64,000 bases of DNA. It comes from Longimicrobiales bacterium. Its GTDB lineage: Bacteria > Gemmatimonadota > Gemmatimonadetes > Longimicrobiales > Gaopeijiaceae. The stretch spans positions 1,219,340 to 1,283,339 of the forward strand of contig OX638356.1 in assembly GCA_951813395.1 (NCBI GenBank), in the 5' to 3' direction. The notes under the pieces are model-generated. The model did not search any database, was not told the origin of the DNA, and saw nothing but the letters and a program-made list of their open reading frames with translations. The translations under genes were made by a program, and so were the position numbers. Below are positions 1 through 9,433 of this stretch, one piece after another. Every line of letters starts with the position of its first letter. The stretch's first letter is position 1.

Positions 1-94
1 TCCTGGTGGAGCTCGATTAGCGGATGCTCGCGTTCGGCATCCGACGCGCCGTGTAGTATATTCGGGCCAATCACACCTTCGAATGGTAGCCTGA

Positions 95-2431
95 ATGAGA
101 AAAAGCCCAGAACGTTGTGTCCAGGACGGTGGTGGCACCGCCGTGTTTGCGTGGGTTCCCCGGTGCGCCTGCGTGATGGCCGCGCTGCTTGCCGCGGCTC
201 CCCTCTTCGCCCAGGACTCCGAGTCCGGCACCGCCGCCGGCGGTGCGGCCGGAACCCTGCCCGCGACCGCCACGGCCGTCGAGGTCACCGAATCCCCGAC
301 CGTGGACGGGCGGCTCGATGAATCCGTCTGGCGACAGGCGGGGGCCATGACCGGCTTCACCCAGCGCGTGCCCTTCGACGGACAGGCCGCCAGCGAGCGC
401 ACCGAAGTCCGCGTGATCTTTGACGACCAGGCGCTCTACATCGGCGTCTGGGCCTTCGACAGCCGGGCTGACGCCATCACCTACGGCGAACGCATTCGCG
501 ACTACGAAGTCAACCAGAGCGATGCCGTCGTCTTCGTGCTCGACACCTACAACGACGACCAGAACGGCTTCGTCTTCGGGACCACCCCGACCGGCATCGA
601 ATACGACGGTCAGGTCGCGAACGAAGGGCGCGGGGGAGGCCGCTTCCAGGGGGGCGGATTCAACTCGCGGCAGCGCTTTCAGTCCGGGTCAGGCGGCGGT
701 TTCAACAAGAACTGGGACGGAAGCTGGACGGTCGCCACCACCACCGACGACGAAGGCTGGTACGCCGAATTCCGCATCCCCTTCAACACGCTGCGGTACG
801 GGAACGACAACGCGACCTGGGGCTTCAACGTCAATCGCCGCATTCGGCGGCTCAACGAGGAGTCGTTCTGGACCCCGGTTCCGCGCGAATTCAACCTCTA
901 CCGCCTGAACTACGCGGGCGACCTGGAGGGACTCAGGCCGCCGCTTCGGCGCCTGGCCACCGTGACCCCGTACATGCTGGGCTCCACCGGGCGCGACTAC
1001 ACCACCGCCACCAGCTTCTCCCGTGACGGCAACCTCGGCGGCGAGGTGAAGTTCCAGGTCACGCAGGGCCTCACGCTGGACGTCACCTACAACACCGACT
1101 TCGCCCAGGTCGAGGTCGACGACCAGCAGCTCAACCTGACCCGCTTCTCGCTCGACTTCCCGGAAAAGCGGCCGTTCTTCCTCGAGAACGCCGGCTTCTT
1201 CAACGTCGGCGGAGGCGGTGCCGATCTCTTCTTCAGCCGCCGGATCGGGATTGCGAGCGGGCAGCCCGTGCCGATCCGGGGCGGGGCACGGCTCTCGGGA
1301 CGCGCCGCCGGGCTGAACGTCGGGCTCCTGCACATCCAGACCGACGCGGCCACCAGCCTGGCCGACGCGCACGGCTATTCCGTGGCTCGGCTGGCCAGGG
1401 AACTGCCCAACCGCTCGCGCATCGGGGGGCTGTTCGTCAACAAGAGCGGCCCCGACGGCGACTTCAACCGCACCTACGCGGCCGATGTCTCGGTGGGGGT
1501 CGGCGAGGCACTGACCTTCGGCAGCTTCGTCGCCCAGACCGACGACCCCGGATCGATCGACAACGAGTACGCCTGGGACTTCTCGGGCAACTGGAGCAGC
1601 CGGAGTGTGACCGTCACGGCCCAGGTCCGCGAGATCGGCGAAGGCTTCAACCCGGAGGTCGGGTTCCTGCCCAGACGCGGATATCGGTACTACCAGTACC
1701 ACACCATGTACAAGATCCGGCCGTCGTGGCTGCGGGAGATCCGGCCGCACGTTTCGTTCTACACCTACAACAGCCGCAAGACCGGCGTCGAGCACGGCTT
1801 CCAGGAATCCGCCCGCCTGCACATCGATTCGCACTGGGAGTGGCCCTCGGGCGCGCAGATCCACACGGGTGCGAACCTCAACACCGAGGGCATCTACGCT
1901 CCGTTCGAGATTTTCGGCACGGGGGTGGTCGTGCCGGAGGGGACCTACAGCGGCTGGGAGTCACAGCTCGTCTTCAACAGCAACCCGGCGGCCAGGTTCT
2001 CCGCTACGTCGCGGATCAACTTCGGGAGCTTCCTGAGCGGTTCGCGGTGGGGCGGCAACGGGTCGCTCACCTTCCGGCCCAACGCGTCGTTCAGCACCTC
2101 GGCGCGCATCAACTACTTCGACGTGAACCTCCCGCAGGGCGAGTTCGAGACCGTCCTGCTCGGCATGAACTTCGGCTACTTCTTCACCCCGCGCATCTAC
2201 CTGCAGTCGCTCGTCCAGTACAGCAACCAGGTCGACAGCTGGTCCGCGAATCTGCGCTTCGGCTGGCTCAACACGGCGGGCACCGGGCTGTTCATCGTCT
2301 ACAACGACGTGCAGGGCTTCGACTATCCGGACGGGCTCAACCCCGACGGAGGGCGGTTCGTGGAGAGGGGGACTCTGGCGCGCTCGTTCATCGTGAAGTT
2401 CACGCGGCAGTTCAATCTGTTGGGAGGGTAG
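95..2431 (+). CDS. DUF5916 outer-membrane protein with CBM9-like N-terminus
   Basis: The 778-residue product has a hydrophobic export segment ending near residue 40 ([12 protein letters not shown]). Residues about 60-200 look like a carbohydrate-binding CBM9-type beta sandwich ([39 protein letters not shown]). The rest alternates Tyr/Phe/Trp and polar residues as in a beta barrel, including [17 protein letters not shown], a phrase typical of the DUF5916 family. The family is common in Bacteroidota and Gemmatimonadota but its substrate is unknown. It ends one base before the copC start, so the two are probably co-transcribed. The family call is firm; any role in sugar or peptide metabolism would be guesswork. 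Confidence 0.85.
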   Translation: MRKSPERCVQDGGGTAVFAWVPRCACVMAALLAAAPLFAQDSESGTAAGGAAGTLPATATAVEVTESPTVDGRLDESVWRQAGAMTGFTQRVPFDGQAASERTEVRVIFDDQALYIGVWAFDSRADAITYGERIRDYEVNQSDAVVFVLDTYNDDQNGFVFGTTPTGIEYDGQVANEGRGGGRFQGGGFNSRQRFQSGSGGGFNKNWDGSWTVATTTDDEGWYAEFRIPFNTLRYGNDNATWGFNVNRRIRRLNEESFWTPVPREFNLYRLNYAGDLEGLRPPLRRLATVTPYMLGSTGRDYTTATSFSRDGNLGGEVKFQVTQGLTLDVTYNTDFAQVEVDDQQLNLTRFSLDFPEKRPFFLENAGFFNVGGGGADLFFSRRIGIASGQPVPIRGGARLSGRAAGLNVGLLHIQTDAATSLADAHGYSVARLARELPNRSRIGGLFVNKSGPDGDFNRTYAADVSVGVGEALTFGSFVAQTDDPGSIDNEYAWDFSGNWSSRSVTVTAQVREIGEGFNPEVGFLPRRGYRYYQYHTMYKIRPSWLREIRPHVSFYTYNSRKTGVEHGFQESARLHIDSHWEWPSGAQIHTGANLNTEGIYAPFEIFGTGVVVPEGTYSGWESQLVFNSNPAARFSATSRINFGSFLSGSRWGGNGSLTFRPNASFSTSARINYFDVNLPQGEFETVLLGMNFGYFFTPRIYLQSLVQYSNQVDSWSANLRFGWLNTAGTGLFIVYNDVQGFDYPDGLNPDGGRFVERGTLARSFIVKFTRQFNLLGG

Positions 2432-2432
2432 G

Positions 2433-2876
2433 ATGAAGGGCGAAGGCGGCAGTTTCCGGAACCGACGGCCCATGGAGGCCGGGAACCGGGCGACGGGAGC
2501 GAGGAGAAGTCTCCTGATTCTGGCCCTTGTGGGCCTCATCACGGGTGCTGCCTGTGCCGCCATTGACCACGAAGCACTTCACTTCGCGCTCAGCAAGTCC
2601 GTGCCGGAGAAGGACGCGGCCATCGCCCCGCCCGGCGAATTGCGCCTCTGGTTCACGCAGGAGCCGCAGGACAACTCGATCTCGATTCGCCTGCTGGCGG
2701 GAGAGGAACTGGTCGAAACGGGACCCGCCGTGCAGGACCCCGATGACGGCACGGTCTTCAGCGTCGCCCTCGAAAACGCTCTCGCGGCCGGCGCGTATAC
2801 GATCGCGTGGCGCGGGCTGGGCCAGGACGGCCACGTGGTTCGGGGCGAGATTCCCTTCTCGGTCGTGGTCGAATAG
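2433..2876 (+). CDS. CopC-domain periplasmic copper-binding protein
   Basis: This 147-residue protein has a signal segment ([17 protein letters not shown]). The CopC/YcnJ immunoglobulin-like fold follows, starting at His after cleavage ([17 protein letters not shown]) and running through [10 protein letters not shown] and [20 protein letters not shown] to its end. CopC proteins bind copper in the periplasm and normally pair with the membrane protein CopD, which follows here in the same frame. The N-terminal His and the late DGHVVRG His fit copper ligands of the family. The start lies one base after the DUF5916 stop with a purine-rich stretch (gggaggg) ahead of it. Confidence 0.8.
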   Translation: MKGEGGSFRNRRPMEAGNRATGARRSLLILALVGLITGAACAAIDHEALHFALSKSVPEKDAAIAPPGELRLWFTQEPQDNSISIRLLAGEELVETGPAVQDPDDGTVFSVALENALAAGAYTIAWRGLGQDGHVVRGEIPFSVVVE

Positions 2877-2894
2877 AGCAGCCGTGGAGACACA

Positions 2895-3812
2895 CTGAAC
2901 GCAGGGTCGATCCCGGAGGCCGCAGTCGGCTGGCTTCACTTCGCGGCGCTTGTCGCAGTCTGGGGGGCGGTCTCGAGCCGGTGGCTCATCGTTCCCCGCA
3001 CGCCCGAACGCCTGCAGGACGCGCTCGTCGATACGGCTCGGCGGTTGGGGCTGCTGGCGAGCGCCGTGCTCATCGTCGCGATGGGACTCGTGTTCTGGCG
3101 CCAGTTGGCGGACTTTCGCGACCCCTTCGTGCCGTGGCGGGAGGACGCGGCCATCCTGCTGGGCACGGGGTGGGGCCGGATCTGGATCCTTGGCATGGTC
3201 GGCTCGATCCTGATGCCGGTGCTGTTTCTGGCCGCGTCACCTGCCGTGCGGCGCGGGGCTGCTCGACGGCCATCCTGGGTTCTGGCCACGGTCCTCGCCC
3301 TTGCGATGTGTGTATTCCCCGCGCTCACGGGACACGCGGCCGGCAGCGAAAACCTGGGGGCGCTGCTGATCCCGGCCGACACACTCCATGTTTTGGCCGC
3401 CGGAAGCTGGATCGGCGGTCTCCTCTTCGTGCTGGTCGCCGATGGCAGGGAACGACGCCGAGATGGTCCGGATGGCAGCCTCCTCGCCGACCTGGTGCCG
3501 GTGTTTTCGCCGGTCGCACTCGTCTCCGCCGGTGTGCTCCTCGCGACGGGCACCCTGGCAGCTTTCGTTCACGTGGAGTCGGTGCGTGCGCTCTTCGCGT
3601 CCACCTATGGACGATTGCTGCTGGCGAAAGTCGCTCTCGTCCTGCTCGTGATGATCCTGGGCGCGGTCAACTGGCGGCGCCTGACGCCGCTGCTGCTGGA
3701 TGAGAAGGCCGATGTCCCGATCCGCCGAAACGCGATCCGGGAACTCGTCATCGCACAACTCGTGATCGTGGTCACGGCCCTGCTGGTGCACACCTCGCCG
3801 ATGGGCGGTTAG
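2895..3812 (+). CDS. CopD-family copper resistance membrane protein
   Basis: The product is polytopic, with about seven hydrophobic helices, for example LLASAVLIVAMGLVFW, LATVLALAMCVFPALTGHA and HVLAAGSWIGGLLFVLV. The motif HVLAAGSWIGG is the conserved CopD histidine region, and an expected first helix, WLHFAALVAVWGAV, lies upstream of the first TTG at 3045. To include that helix translation must begin at about 2895. The only start-like codon there is CTG, five bases after GGAGA at 2886-2890. CopD is thought to move copper across the inner membrane together with CopC, whose gene ends 18 bases upstream. The family is secure; the non-standard start is inferred. Confidence 0.75.
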   Translation: MNAGSIPEAAVGWLHFAALVAVWGAVSSRWLIVPRTPERLQDALVDTARRLGLLASAVLIVAMGLVFWRQLADFRDPFVPWREDAAILLGTGWGRIWILGMVGSILMPVLFLAASPAVRRGAARRPSWVLATVLALAMCVFPALTGHAAGSENLGALLIPADTLHVLAAGSWIGGLLFVLVADGRERRRDGPDGSLLADLVPVFSPVALVSAGVLLATGTLAAFVHVESVRALFASTYGRLLLAKVALVLLVMILGAVNWRRLTPLLLDEKADVPIRRNAIRELVIAQLVIVVTALLVHTSPMGG

Positions 3813-3845
3813 CGCCGCGCAACGTTTTCGCGTGCCAGTGTTGCG

Positions 3846-4853
3846 TCAACCGCTTGCCGCGCCGCATGAAGGCAGCTCGCTTGCGACACCCTCGTCGCCC
3901 GCCGCGCGCGACTCGACCGAGACCTTCCAGCGCACGCCGGTCCCGAACCAGCCCGTGCCGTCGCCGAAGACCGAGGGAACGGGAACTTCGCCGCCAAAGT
4001 CGATCCGGCCGAGGCGGACCCAGTTGGCCCAGTTGCGGTCGATCGCGCCGATCGCGACCTCCGCGCTGGAGCCTTCGGGAAGTCCCTCGCGAAGTGTCGT
4101 GTACAGGACCGTCGGCTCCAGATCGAGCTGGTCGAAAAGGAAACCGCGCGGAAAGGCGATTTGGGTCTGGTCGGCGCCTCGCAGTGTGACCTCGAGGTGC
4201 AGGGGGTACTCGCTGTCCCACAAATCCCCAAGCCCTGCGAATCTCGCTTCCGCGATGTAGCCCGAACTTCCCGCGGAGCGGGTCCAATCGAAACGATAAC
4301 CCGTGTCCGGATCCAGGCGGCAGCGTCCGTCCTCCAGGGACATTTGCGACGGAGCGAACAGACCTGGCATGCGGCTCTCTCCCGTCAGGACGCCGCCGTC
4401 AGGAAGCGTGACCGTAAGGGTCAACCGTTCCCCCGGCGCAAAGTGGAACGCCGGAGCGACGGCAAGGTGGCAGGATCCGGCAGGGGGGCGGGTGAACCCC
4501 CCCAAGAGTTGGGTCACGCATGTCGCAAGCGGGTCGGGAACCTCCGCCAGCTGCAGCACCCGCCCGGATTCGCCCGCGATCCGGACCGAAGCACCCGGCT
4601 CTTCGTGTTCCCAATCACGATGGAATCGGGTGATCAACGCGCTGGCGCGCGTGTCGACGCGGGACGGGTCGAGCGGATCGACGGTGAGCACAACGGTCAC
4701 ACCGGCCAGGATCAGATCCGGTATGGGTTCGGTCTGCACTTCGGCGAGTTCGCAGCCGCCCAGCAGGATCAGGACCCCCGGTGCCTGCCAACATCTCGGG
4801 CGGGTCCCGGCGGATCTCCAACGGACGCAACGCAACGACTTGTGCTGGCTCAT
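3846..4853 (-). CDS. putative lipoprotein downstream of TonB receptor (DUF4249-like position)
   Basis: The protein is about 335 residues. It starts at the ATG that overlaps the receptor stop by one base (TGATG) and carries a lipobox-like sequence (LILLGGC) near residue 35. The remainder is predicted beta-rich with no motif I can assign. In Bacteroidota and Gemmatimonadota a surface or periplasmic lipoprotein, often DUF4249, commonly follows this class of TonB receptor, so an accessory role in ligand capture is likely. That role is inferred from position, not sequence. The gene is convergent with copD. Confidence 0.55.
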   Translation of the reverse strand: MSQHKSLRCVRWRSAGTRPRCWQAPGVLILLGGCELAEVQTEPIPDLILAGVTVVLTVDPLDPSRVDTRASALITRFHRDWEHEEPGASVRIAGESGRVLQLAEVPDPLATCVTQLLGGFTRPPAGSCHLAVAPAFHFAPGERLTLTVTLPDGGVLTGESRMPGLFAPSQMSLEDGRCRLDPDTGYRFDWTRSAGSSGYIAEARFAGLGDLWDSEYPLHLEVTLRGADQTQIAFPRGFLFDQLDLEPTVLYTTLREGLPEGSSAEVAIGAIDRNWANWVRLGRIDFGGEVPVPSVFGDGTGWFGTGVRWKVSVESRAAGDEGVASELPSCGAASG

Positions 4854-7606
4854 CAGAATGACACCTCCACTCCGATGGTGGGCAGGATGGGGAGCATGGA
4901 AGTCCCCTGGCGAACAGGAACGTCCGTTCTGTAGTCGAACGAGTAGAAGAGCACATTCCTGCGGTTGTACAGGTTGATCACGTTGAGATAGGGCGTGATC
5001 CTGCCCCACGCCTTTTCCCACGTCCGGCGGACGGTGACGTCCATACGATGCCGTGCCGGGTAGCGATCTCCATTTCTGGGACCGAGAGCTACGGCCCTGG
5101 TAAAGGTAGGATCGACCAGCAGGTCGACCATCCGCGTACGATAGATGGCGAAGACACCGAGCGTTCGCGTGTACGGCAGTCCGGTGCCGAAGTTCCAGCG
5201 CAACCCGCCCTCGATGCCCCAGGGCAGTTGACGGCGAGCCACGAGATCGACGTCGAGGCGGCGGTCGAACACCGGCGGATACTGGATCAGGGGCGCCGGA
5301 TCCAGGCCCGACCCGGTATCACGGAAGGTGCGCTCCGCCTTGAGGAGCGACAGTGAGAGCCAGCCCGTGGTCTCGCCCAGGTCCCGGCGAATCATCAGGT
5401 CGGCCCCGTAGGCGCGCCCCTCGCCAGACATCAGGTCGTCCGTAGGATCGTCGGGATCGTCGGCCCAGTCCGGAGCCGCCAAACCCTCGAAGCGGCGATA
5501 ATATCCCTCGAGGCTGACAAACCAGGCATCGTCCGCCCCCACAAAGCCCTCGACACCTCCCTGCACGTGTTCCGAGACGACAACGGGGGCCATGCTTCCG
5601 GAGAGCATCCACCAGTCCGGACTGATGGGGAGCTTCTCGTCCCGCACCGAGAGAATGAACTGGGAGTACCGGCCTGCCGCAGCCCGCGCGGCCCAGGCAC
5701 CGCCGCCCAGAAAGCGCTTGATAGCGAATCGCGGCGAGACAACCGTGGCAGAAGGGGCATCGGCGGACCTCCAATGGTCCAGCCGCAGCCCGCCTTCCAG
5801 TAGCCAGCGCGAATTCGGAGTCCAGCGGACCTGTGAGTAGACGGCCGACTCGATGCCGTCTTCCCGTCCAGTCGGAAACGCCTCCGGTATCCCGCCTTCG
5901 AAGGCGTTATGGTGTTCCAGCCGGCCAATTGACCAGCCGGACTTCCAGCTCAGACGGGGTCGCGGCCTGCGTTCCAGATCGCCACCGAGGGAGAACTGGC
6001 TGATGCGGGTGGCGATCCGCACGTCCCCGAACTCGTCGAATTCGAACACTCCGTTGAAGCGCGAAAAGGAGCCGTACAGATCCACGGCGCCGCCACCCCG
6101 GAGGGGACGGGTCCAGGAACCTCCCACGGCATCGTTCCCCCACCGCCATTCCGGTTGGAATGAGTCACCGTCCGGGCCGTCGTCGATGTCGGATCCGTCC
6201 CAAATTGCGAGATCCCTGATGTCGACGATGTCCCGGCCCGAATACCCGGTAATGCTGATCCTGTCCCCCTTCTTCGTCCACGCCTCGAAACCGGTCTGCA
6301 GATCGTTGAGGCGATATGGGAAAGGAGCCTCCAGAAACGTTCTGGTGACCACGTCCAGATAGCTGCGGCGGCCGGACACTCTCCACCGTGCGCTCGCGAG
6401 GCCGAGCCGTTCCTTCAGACCATCCGACAGGCCGCCCTTCACCGCCGCGCGGCTCGCGATCAGGCTCACGCCCGCGTCGACTCCCAGCTCTCCGTCGCCC
6501 AGATCGGATTCGACCAGCAGCACCGACGACGTCCGTCCGCCGTACTCCGCGGGGAAACCACCGGTGTGCAGTTCGGCCCGCTGCACCATGTCGCCGTTGA
6601 AGACGGAGAACAGGCCCAAGGCGTGGAAGGGGTTGAAGATGGGCATCCCGTCCAGGAGGATCAGGTTCTGGTCGGCCGAGCCGCCCCGGACGTTGAAGGC
6701 AGCGTTGAAGTCGGAGACTCTGGTGACGCCGGGCAACACCTCGACGCTCTTGATCGGATCCGGCTCCGCGACGCCCGGAATCGCCTTGATTTCCCGGCGG
6801 TTCAGTTCCTGGACCGTTGTGCCGGCGGACTGCTCGAACCGATTGCGCTGCCGGCTACGTGAGCCTTCCGCCTGCACGCCCGGCAACTCGACGGCCTGTG
6901 GAGCCAGACTCACTTCCAACTGATGGTCGGACCCCGGCGTCACCTCGACGACCTGTTGATGGAGAGCATAACCGATACGAGTGACGGTCAGCAGATAGGC
7001 GCTCGGCGTGAGGTCGTGAAAGGCGAAGAAGCCCAGTCGGTCGCTGCCGCTCACCAGCTGTTCGGTAGTGTCCGCCGCCAACAACAGACGCACCGTGGCG
7101 TCCTCGATCGGGACGGCCACCTCGGACCTTACCCGCCCGCGCAGCACACCGTCGGCGTCGGGCATCTCGTATCCGGTCCTCGGTACCACGACGACCTGCG
7201 ACCCCAGCTCGACGTATCCCAGATCCGTGCTGGCCAGGAGGTGGTCGAGGGTCCGCGCCAGGTGCAGCGTCGCGCAGTCGCAATCGACGCGCAGGTCGGC
7301 CGGCAGCAGGCTGGGGCTGAAGGCGATCTGCACCTGCGCGCGCTCGGCAAGCTGGACCAGTGCGTCCTCGAGGAGGGCCCGCTCGATCGAAAGGCGGGAG
7401 ACGGTCGCCAGGAGGGTTCCCGGCTCGGGATCGATCCCGGTCTCGCCCCTGAGCGCAGCCAGCATTTGCTCGTCCTGGGCGGCGAGCGGCGGCGCGACGG
7501 CGCCGGTGAGGAGCGTGGCGAGCGCTGCAACGGTTGCCAGGCGCAGCCACGTTGGCCGAGCCGACCGCCCGGTCCTCCGCGCGCCCCGCGACCTGCCCCG
7601 GTCCAT
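4853..7606 (-). CDS. TonB-dependent receptor with STN signalling domain
   Basis: The roughly 917-residue product carries, in order, a signal peptide (LATVAALATLLTGAVAPPLAAQ), an STN (secretin/TonB short N-terminal) domain, a carboxypeptidase-like regulatory fold (GVLRGRVRSEVAVPIEDATV), a plug domain (FNVRGGSADQNLILLDG) and a C-terminal beta barrel ending in VEVSF, with the expected terminal Phe. The STN domain is the part that talks to a FecR-type anti-sigma factor, and fecR and the sigma gene lie immediately upstream. I chose the ATG at 7606 because GAAGG sits 8 bases ahead; an in-frame GTG at 7621 overlapping the fecR stop is the alternative. The ligand is unknown; a siderophore is the usual case. 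Confidence 0.88.
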   Translation of the reverse strand: MDRGRSRGARRTGRSARPTWLRLATVAALATLLTGAVAPPLAAQDEQMLAALRGETGIDPEPGTLLATVSRLSIERALLEDALVQLAERAQVQIAFSPSLLPADLRVDCDCATLHLARTLDHLLASTDLGYVELGSQVVVVPRTGYEMPDADGVLRGRVRSEVAVPIEDATVRLLLAADTTEQLVSGSDRLGFFAFHDLTPSAYLLTVTRIGYALHQQVVEVTPGSDHQLEVSLAPQAVELPGVQAEGSRSRQRNRFEQSAGTTVQELNRREIKAIPGVAEPDPIKSVEVLPGVTRVSDFNAAFNVRGGSADQNLILLDGMPIFNPFHALGLFSVFNGDMVQRAELHTGGFPAEYGGRTSSVLLVESDLGDGELGVDAGVSLIASRAAVKGGLSDGLKERLGLASARWRVSGRRSYLDVVTRTFLEAPFPYRLNDLQTGFEAWTKKGDRISITGYSGRDIVDIRDLAIWDGSDIDDGPDGDSFQPEWRWGNDAVGGSWTRPLRGGGAVDLYGSFSRFNGVFEFDEFGDVRIATRISQFSLGGDLERRPRPRLSWKSGWSIGRLEHHNAFEGGIPEAFPTGREDGIESAVYSQVRWTPNSRWLLEGGLRLDHWRSADAPSATVVSPRFAIKRFLGGGAWAARAAAGRYSQFILSVRDEKLPISPDWWMLSGSMAPVVVSEHVQGGVEGFVGADDAWFVSLEGYYRRFEGLAAPDWADDPDDPTDDLMSGEGRAYGADLMIRRDLGETTGWLSLSLLKAERTFRDTGSGLDPAPLIQYPPVFDRRLDVDLVARRQLPWGIEGGLRWNFGTGLPYTRTLGVFAIYRTRMVDLLVDPTFTRAVALGPRNGDRYPARHRMDVTVRRTWEKAWGRITPYLNVINLYNRRNVLFYSFDYRTDVPVRQGTSMLPILPTIGVEVSF

Positions 7607-7617
7607 CTGCACGGCCT

Positions 7618-8652
7618 TCACGAGCCCGCTCCCGAATCGGCGCTCTCCATCCTCACAACCCCTCCGGCGATGCTGCACCGCGCGTCGACGACGCTGCAAA
7701 CCACGGTCATCACTTCTTCAAGCGACTTGGACTCGAACCACATCGTCAGGGTGCGATCGAGCAGCACCGGGTCGCTGACCACCACTTCGGTGCGGTATCG
7801 CTCCTGGACCTCGGCCATCGCCACGCCCAGCGGAGTGTCGTGGAAGATCAGGAAGTCGTCCAGCCAGGCGGCGACGGTCTCCATCGGGGGCGCGGCCGCG
7901 AGATCCTGCGGCTGGCCGCGCAACAGCCTGGTCGTCTGCCCGGCCCCGACCTGCACTTCGTGACCCGGACCGGCCAGGGCAACCCGCCCTTCGATGACCG
8001 CGACGGCCAGCTCGTCGGCGCCCGCGGCCAGGTGGAACCGTGTTCCGAGTACCTGCGCCGTCCCCGCATCCGTGACGATGCGGAACGGCCGCGTCTCGTC
8101 GGTTGCGACGGCGAAGAAGGCCTCGCCCTGGAGCGTCACCTCGCGCGTCGATCCCTGGGGAGACTCCGCGGGCCAGGCAGCGCTCAGCCGGCTGACGGGC
8201 CCGAGGCGGATCACGCTACCGTCTGTCAGCCGCACCATCTCGGTCTCTCCCGGGCCGGTCGCGAACTCCTGGATCGGCATCATGGCGTCGCCGCCGCCCA
8301 ACTGGGCGACAACTCGCCACAGCACCGCGCACACGACGCCCACGACCCCCACCGCCGCCCAGTCGCTCCAACGAAGCCAGGAACGCCTGGGCCGCAGCCT
8401 CCGCCCGAGGCCCGCTCCACCACGCTCAACCGACCGGACCACACGCGCCTCCGCGCGCCAGATCAAGTCCTCGACCTCGGGCCTCTCGCCCGGATCCATC
8501 CGGCGATCCACCACGCTCCCCACCTCGACCATGCGGCGCAGTTCCGCCAACTCGCGCTGGCGTTCCGCCGAGCCGTCGAGCCAGGCGGTGACCGTCGCAT
8601 TCTCGTCTTCGCTCGCCTGCTTGCGCAGGTACCGGAGCAGCAACTCGTCCAT
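7618..8652 (-). CDS. fecR: FecR-type anti-sigma factor
   Basis: The 344-residue protein has an N-terminal cytoplasmic sigma-binding part (MDELLLRYLRKQASEDEN), one transmembrane helix (AAVGVVGVVCAVLWRVV, near residue 100) and the periplasmic FecR domain (VRLTDGSVIRLGPVSRL, REVTLQGEAFFAVATD, TRFHLAAGADELAVAVIEG). The C-terminus (TLTMWFESKSLEEVMTVV) resembles an STN fold. FecR proteins hold the ECF sigma factor and release it when the receptor signals substrate. The gene follows the sigma stop codon directly (TAGATG), and the receptor gene starts 11 bases beyond its own stop. The three genes form one signalling operon. Confidence 0.85.
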   Translation of the reverse strand: MDELLLRYLRKQASEDENATVTAWLDGSAERQRELAELRRMVEVGSVVDRRMDPGERPEVEDLIWRAEARVVRSVERGGAGLGRRLRPRRSWLRWSDWAAVGVVGVVCAVLWRVVAQLGGGDAMMPIQEFATGPGETEMVRLTDGSVIRLGPVSRLSAAWPAESPQGSTREVTLQGEAFFAVATDETRPFRIVTDAGTAQVLGTRFHLAAGADELAVAVIEGRVALAGPGHEVQVGAGQTTRLLRGQPQDLAAAPPMETVAAWLDDFLIFHDTPLGVAMAEVQERYRTEVVVSDPVLLDRTLTMWFESKSLEEVMTVVCSVVDARCSIAGGVVRMESADSGAGS

Positions 8653-9243
8653 CTAGTCCTCCTTGATTGCCTGCCGCACAGCTCGCAGCGCGGCGCTCAT
8701 CTGGTTCGCGACGGTAGGCACCGAGATTCCCATAACCGCGCCCGCTTCGGCGTGGCTGAGTCCGCGCTGGAAGACCAGCTCGAACACCTCGCGGCGCCGC
8801 TCGGGCAGCGACGCGACGGCCGCTTCGAAGGCATCGGCCAGGATCCTGGCGTCGAGCACTTCGGCAGGCGTGGCGGGCCGGGTGGTGTCCGCGGGATCCT
8901 GCCGCTCCAGCCACCGCCGCCGCACGCCGGACTTCCGTTTCTCATCGATCACCAGGTGCCGGACGATCCTGTACAGGTACGCGCGCGCTGATCCGCGCGG
9001 CCGCCACGAGCGCCGCCGCTCCCATACCTGAATGAACGCCTCCTGCACGACATCGCGGGCGATCTCCACATCGCGCAGCTGCCGCGCGGCGTAGCGCACG
9101 AGCTCGGGCCAGCAGAGATCCATCAGCTGGCCGAGCGCCCTCGACGACCCGCCCTTGATCGAGACCATGAGGGGCTCGATCCGGTGGGCTACGGCCGTGG
9201 CGGGCTTGTCGTCCGTGTCGCGCATGACGTGGATGTTTCGCAT
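8653..9243 (-). CDS. ECF-family RNA polymerase sigma factor (FecI-like)
   Basis: Sigma region 2 is visible (LVRYAARQLRDVEIARDVVQ, FIQVWERR, ARAYLYRIVRHLVIDEKRK) and region 4 follows (LPERRREVFELVFQRGLSH, AEAGAVMGISVPTVANQMS). There is no region 1 or 3, so it belongs to the ECF class. The start is uncertain: ATGs at 9243 and 9225 and a TTG at 9300 are possible, and none has a clear Shine-Dalgarno. I kept 9243. The fecR and receptor genes directly downstream indicate control by a TonB-receptor surface-signalling cascade. It is divergent from the amidohydrolase gene. Confidence 0.85.
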   Translation of the reverse strand: MRNIHVMRDTDDKPATAVAHRIEPLMVSIKGGSSRALGQLMDLCWPELVRYAARQLRDVEIARDVVQEAFIQVWERRRSWRPRGSARAYLYRIVRHLVIDEKRKSGVRRRWLERQDPADTTRPATPAEVLDARILADAFEAAVASLPERRREVFELVFQRGLSHAEAGAVMGISVPTVANQMSAALRAVRQAIKED

Positions 9244-9433
9244 TCGGGCGATCCGTGCATGTTCAGGTCGGGTCCGGGTCTCGCTCCGAGTTCCGTCCAA
9301 GTGATCTCGGTGCTTCTACAGGGACAAGCGCACAAGCAGCAGGTTCCTACTATGGCTCCTCCCGCGCGGTTTCCCTACGATGTCAGAAACCCGCAACCGA
9401 GCTGGAGGCCGCTCCCGACCCGGAGATCACCCC

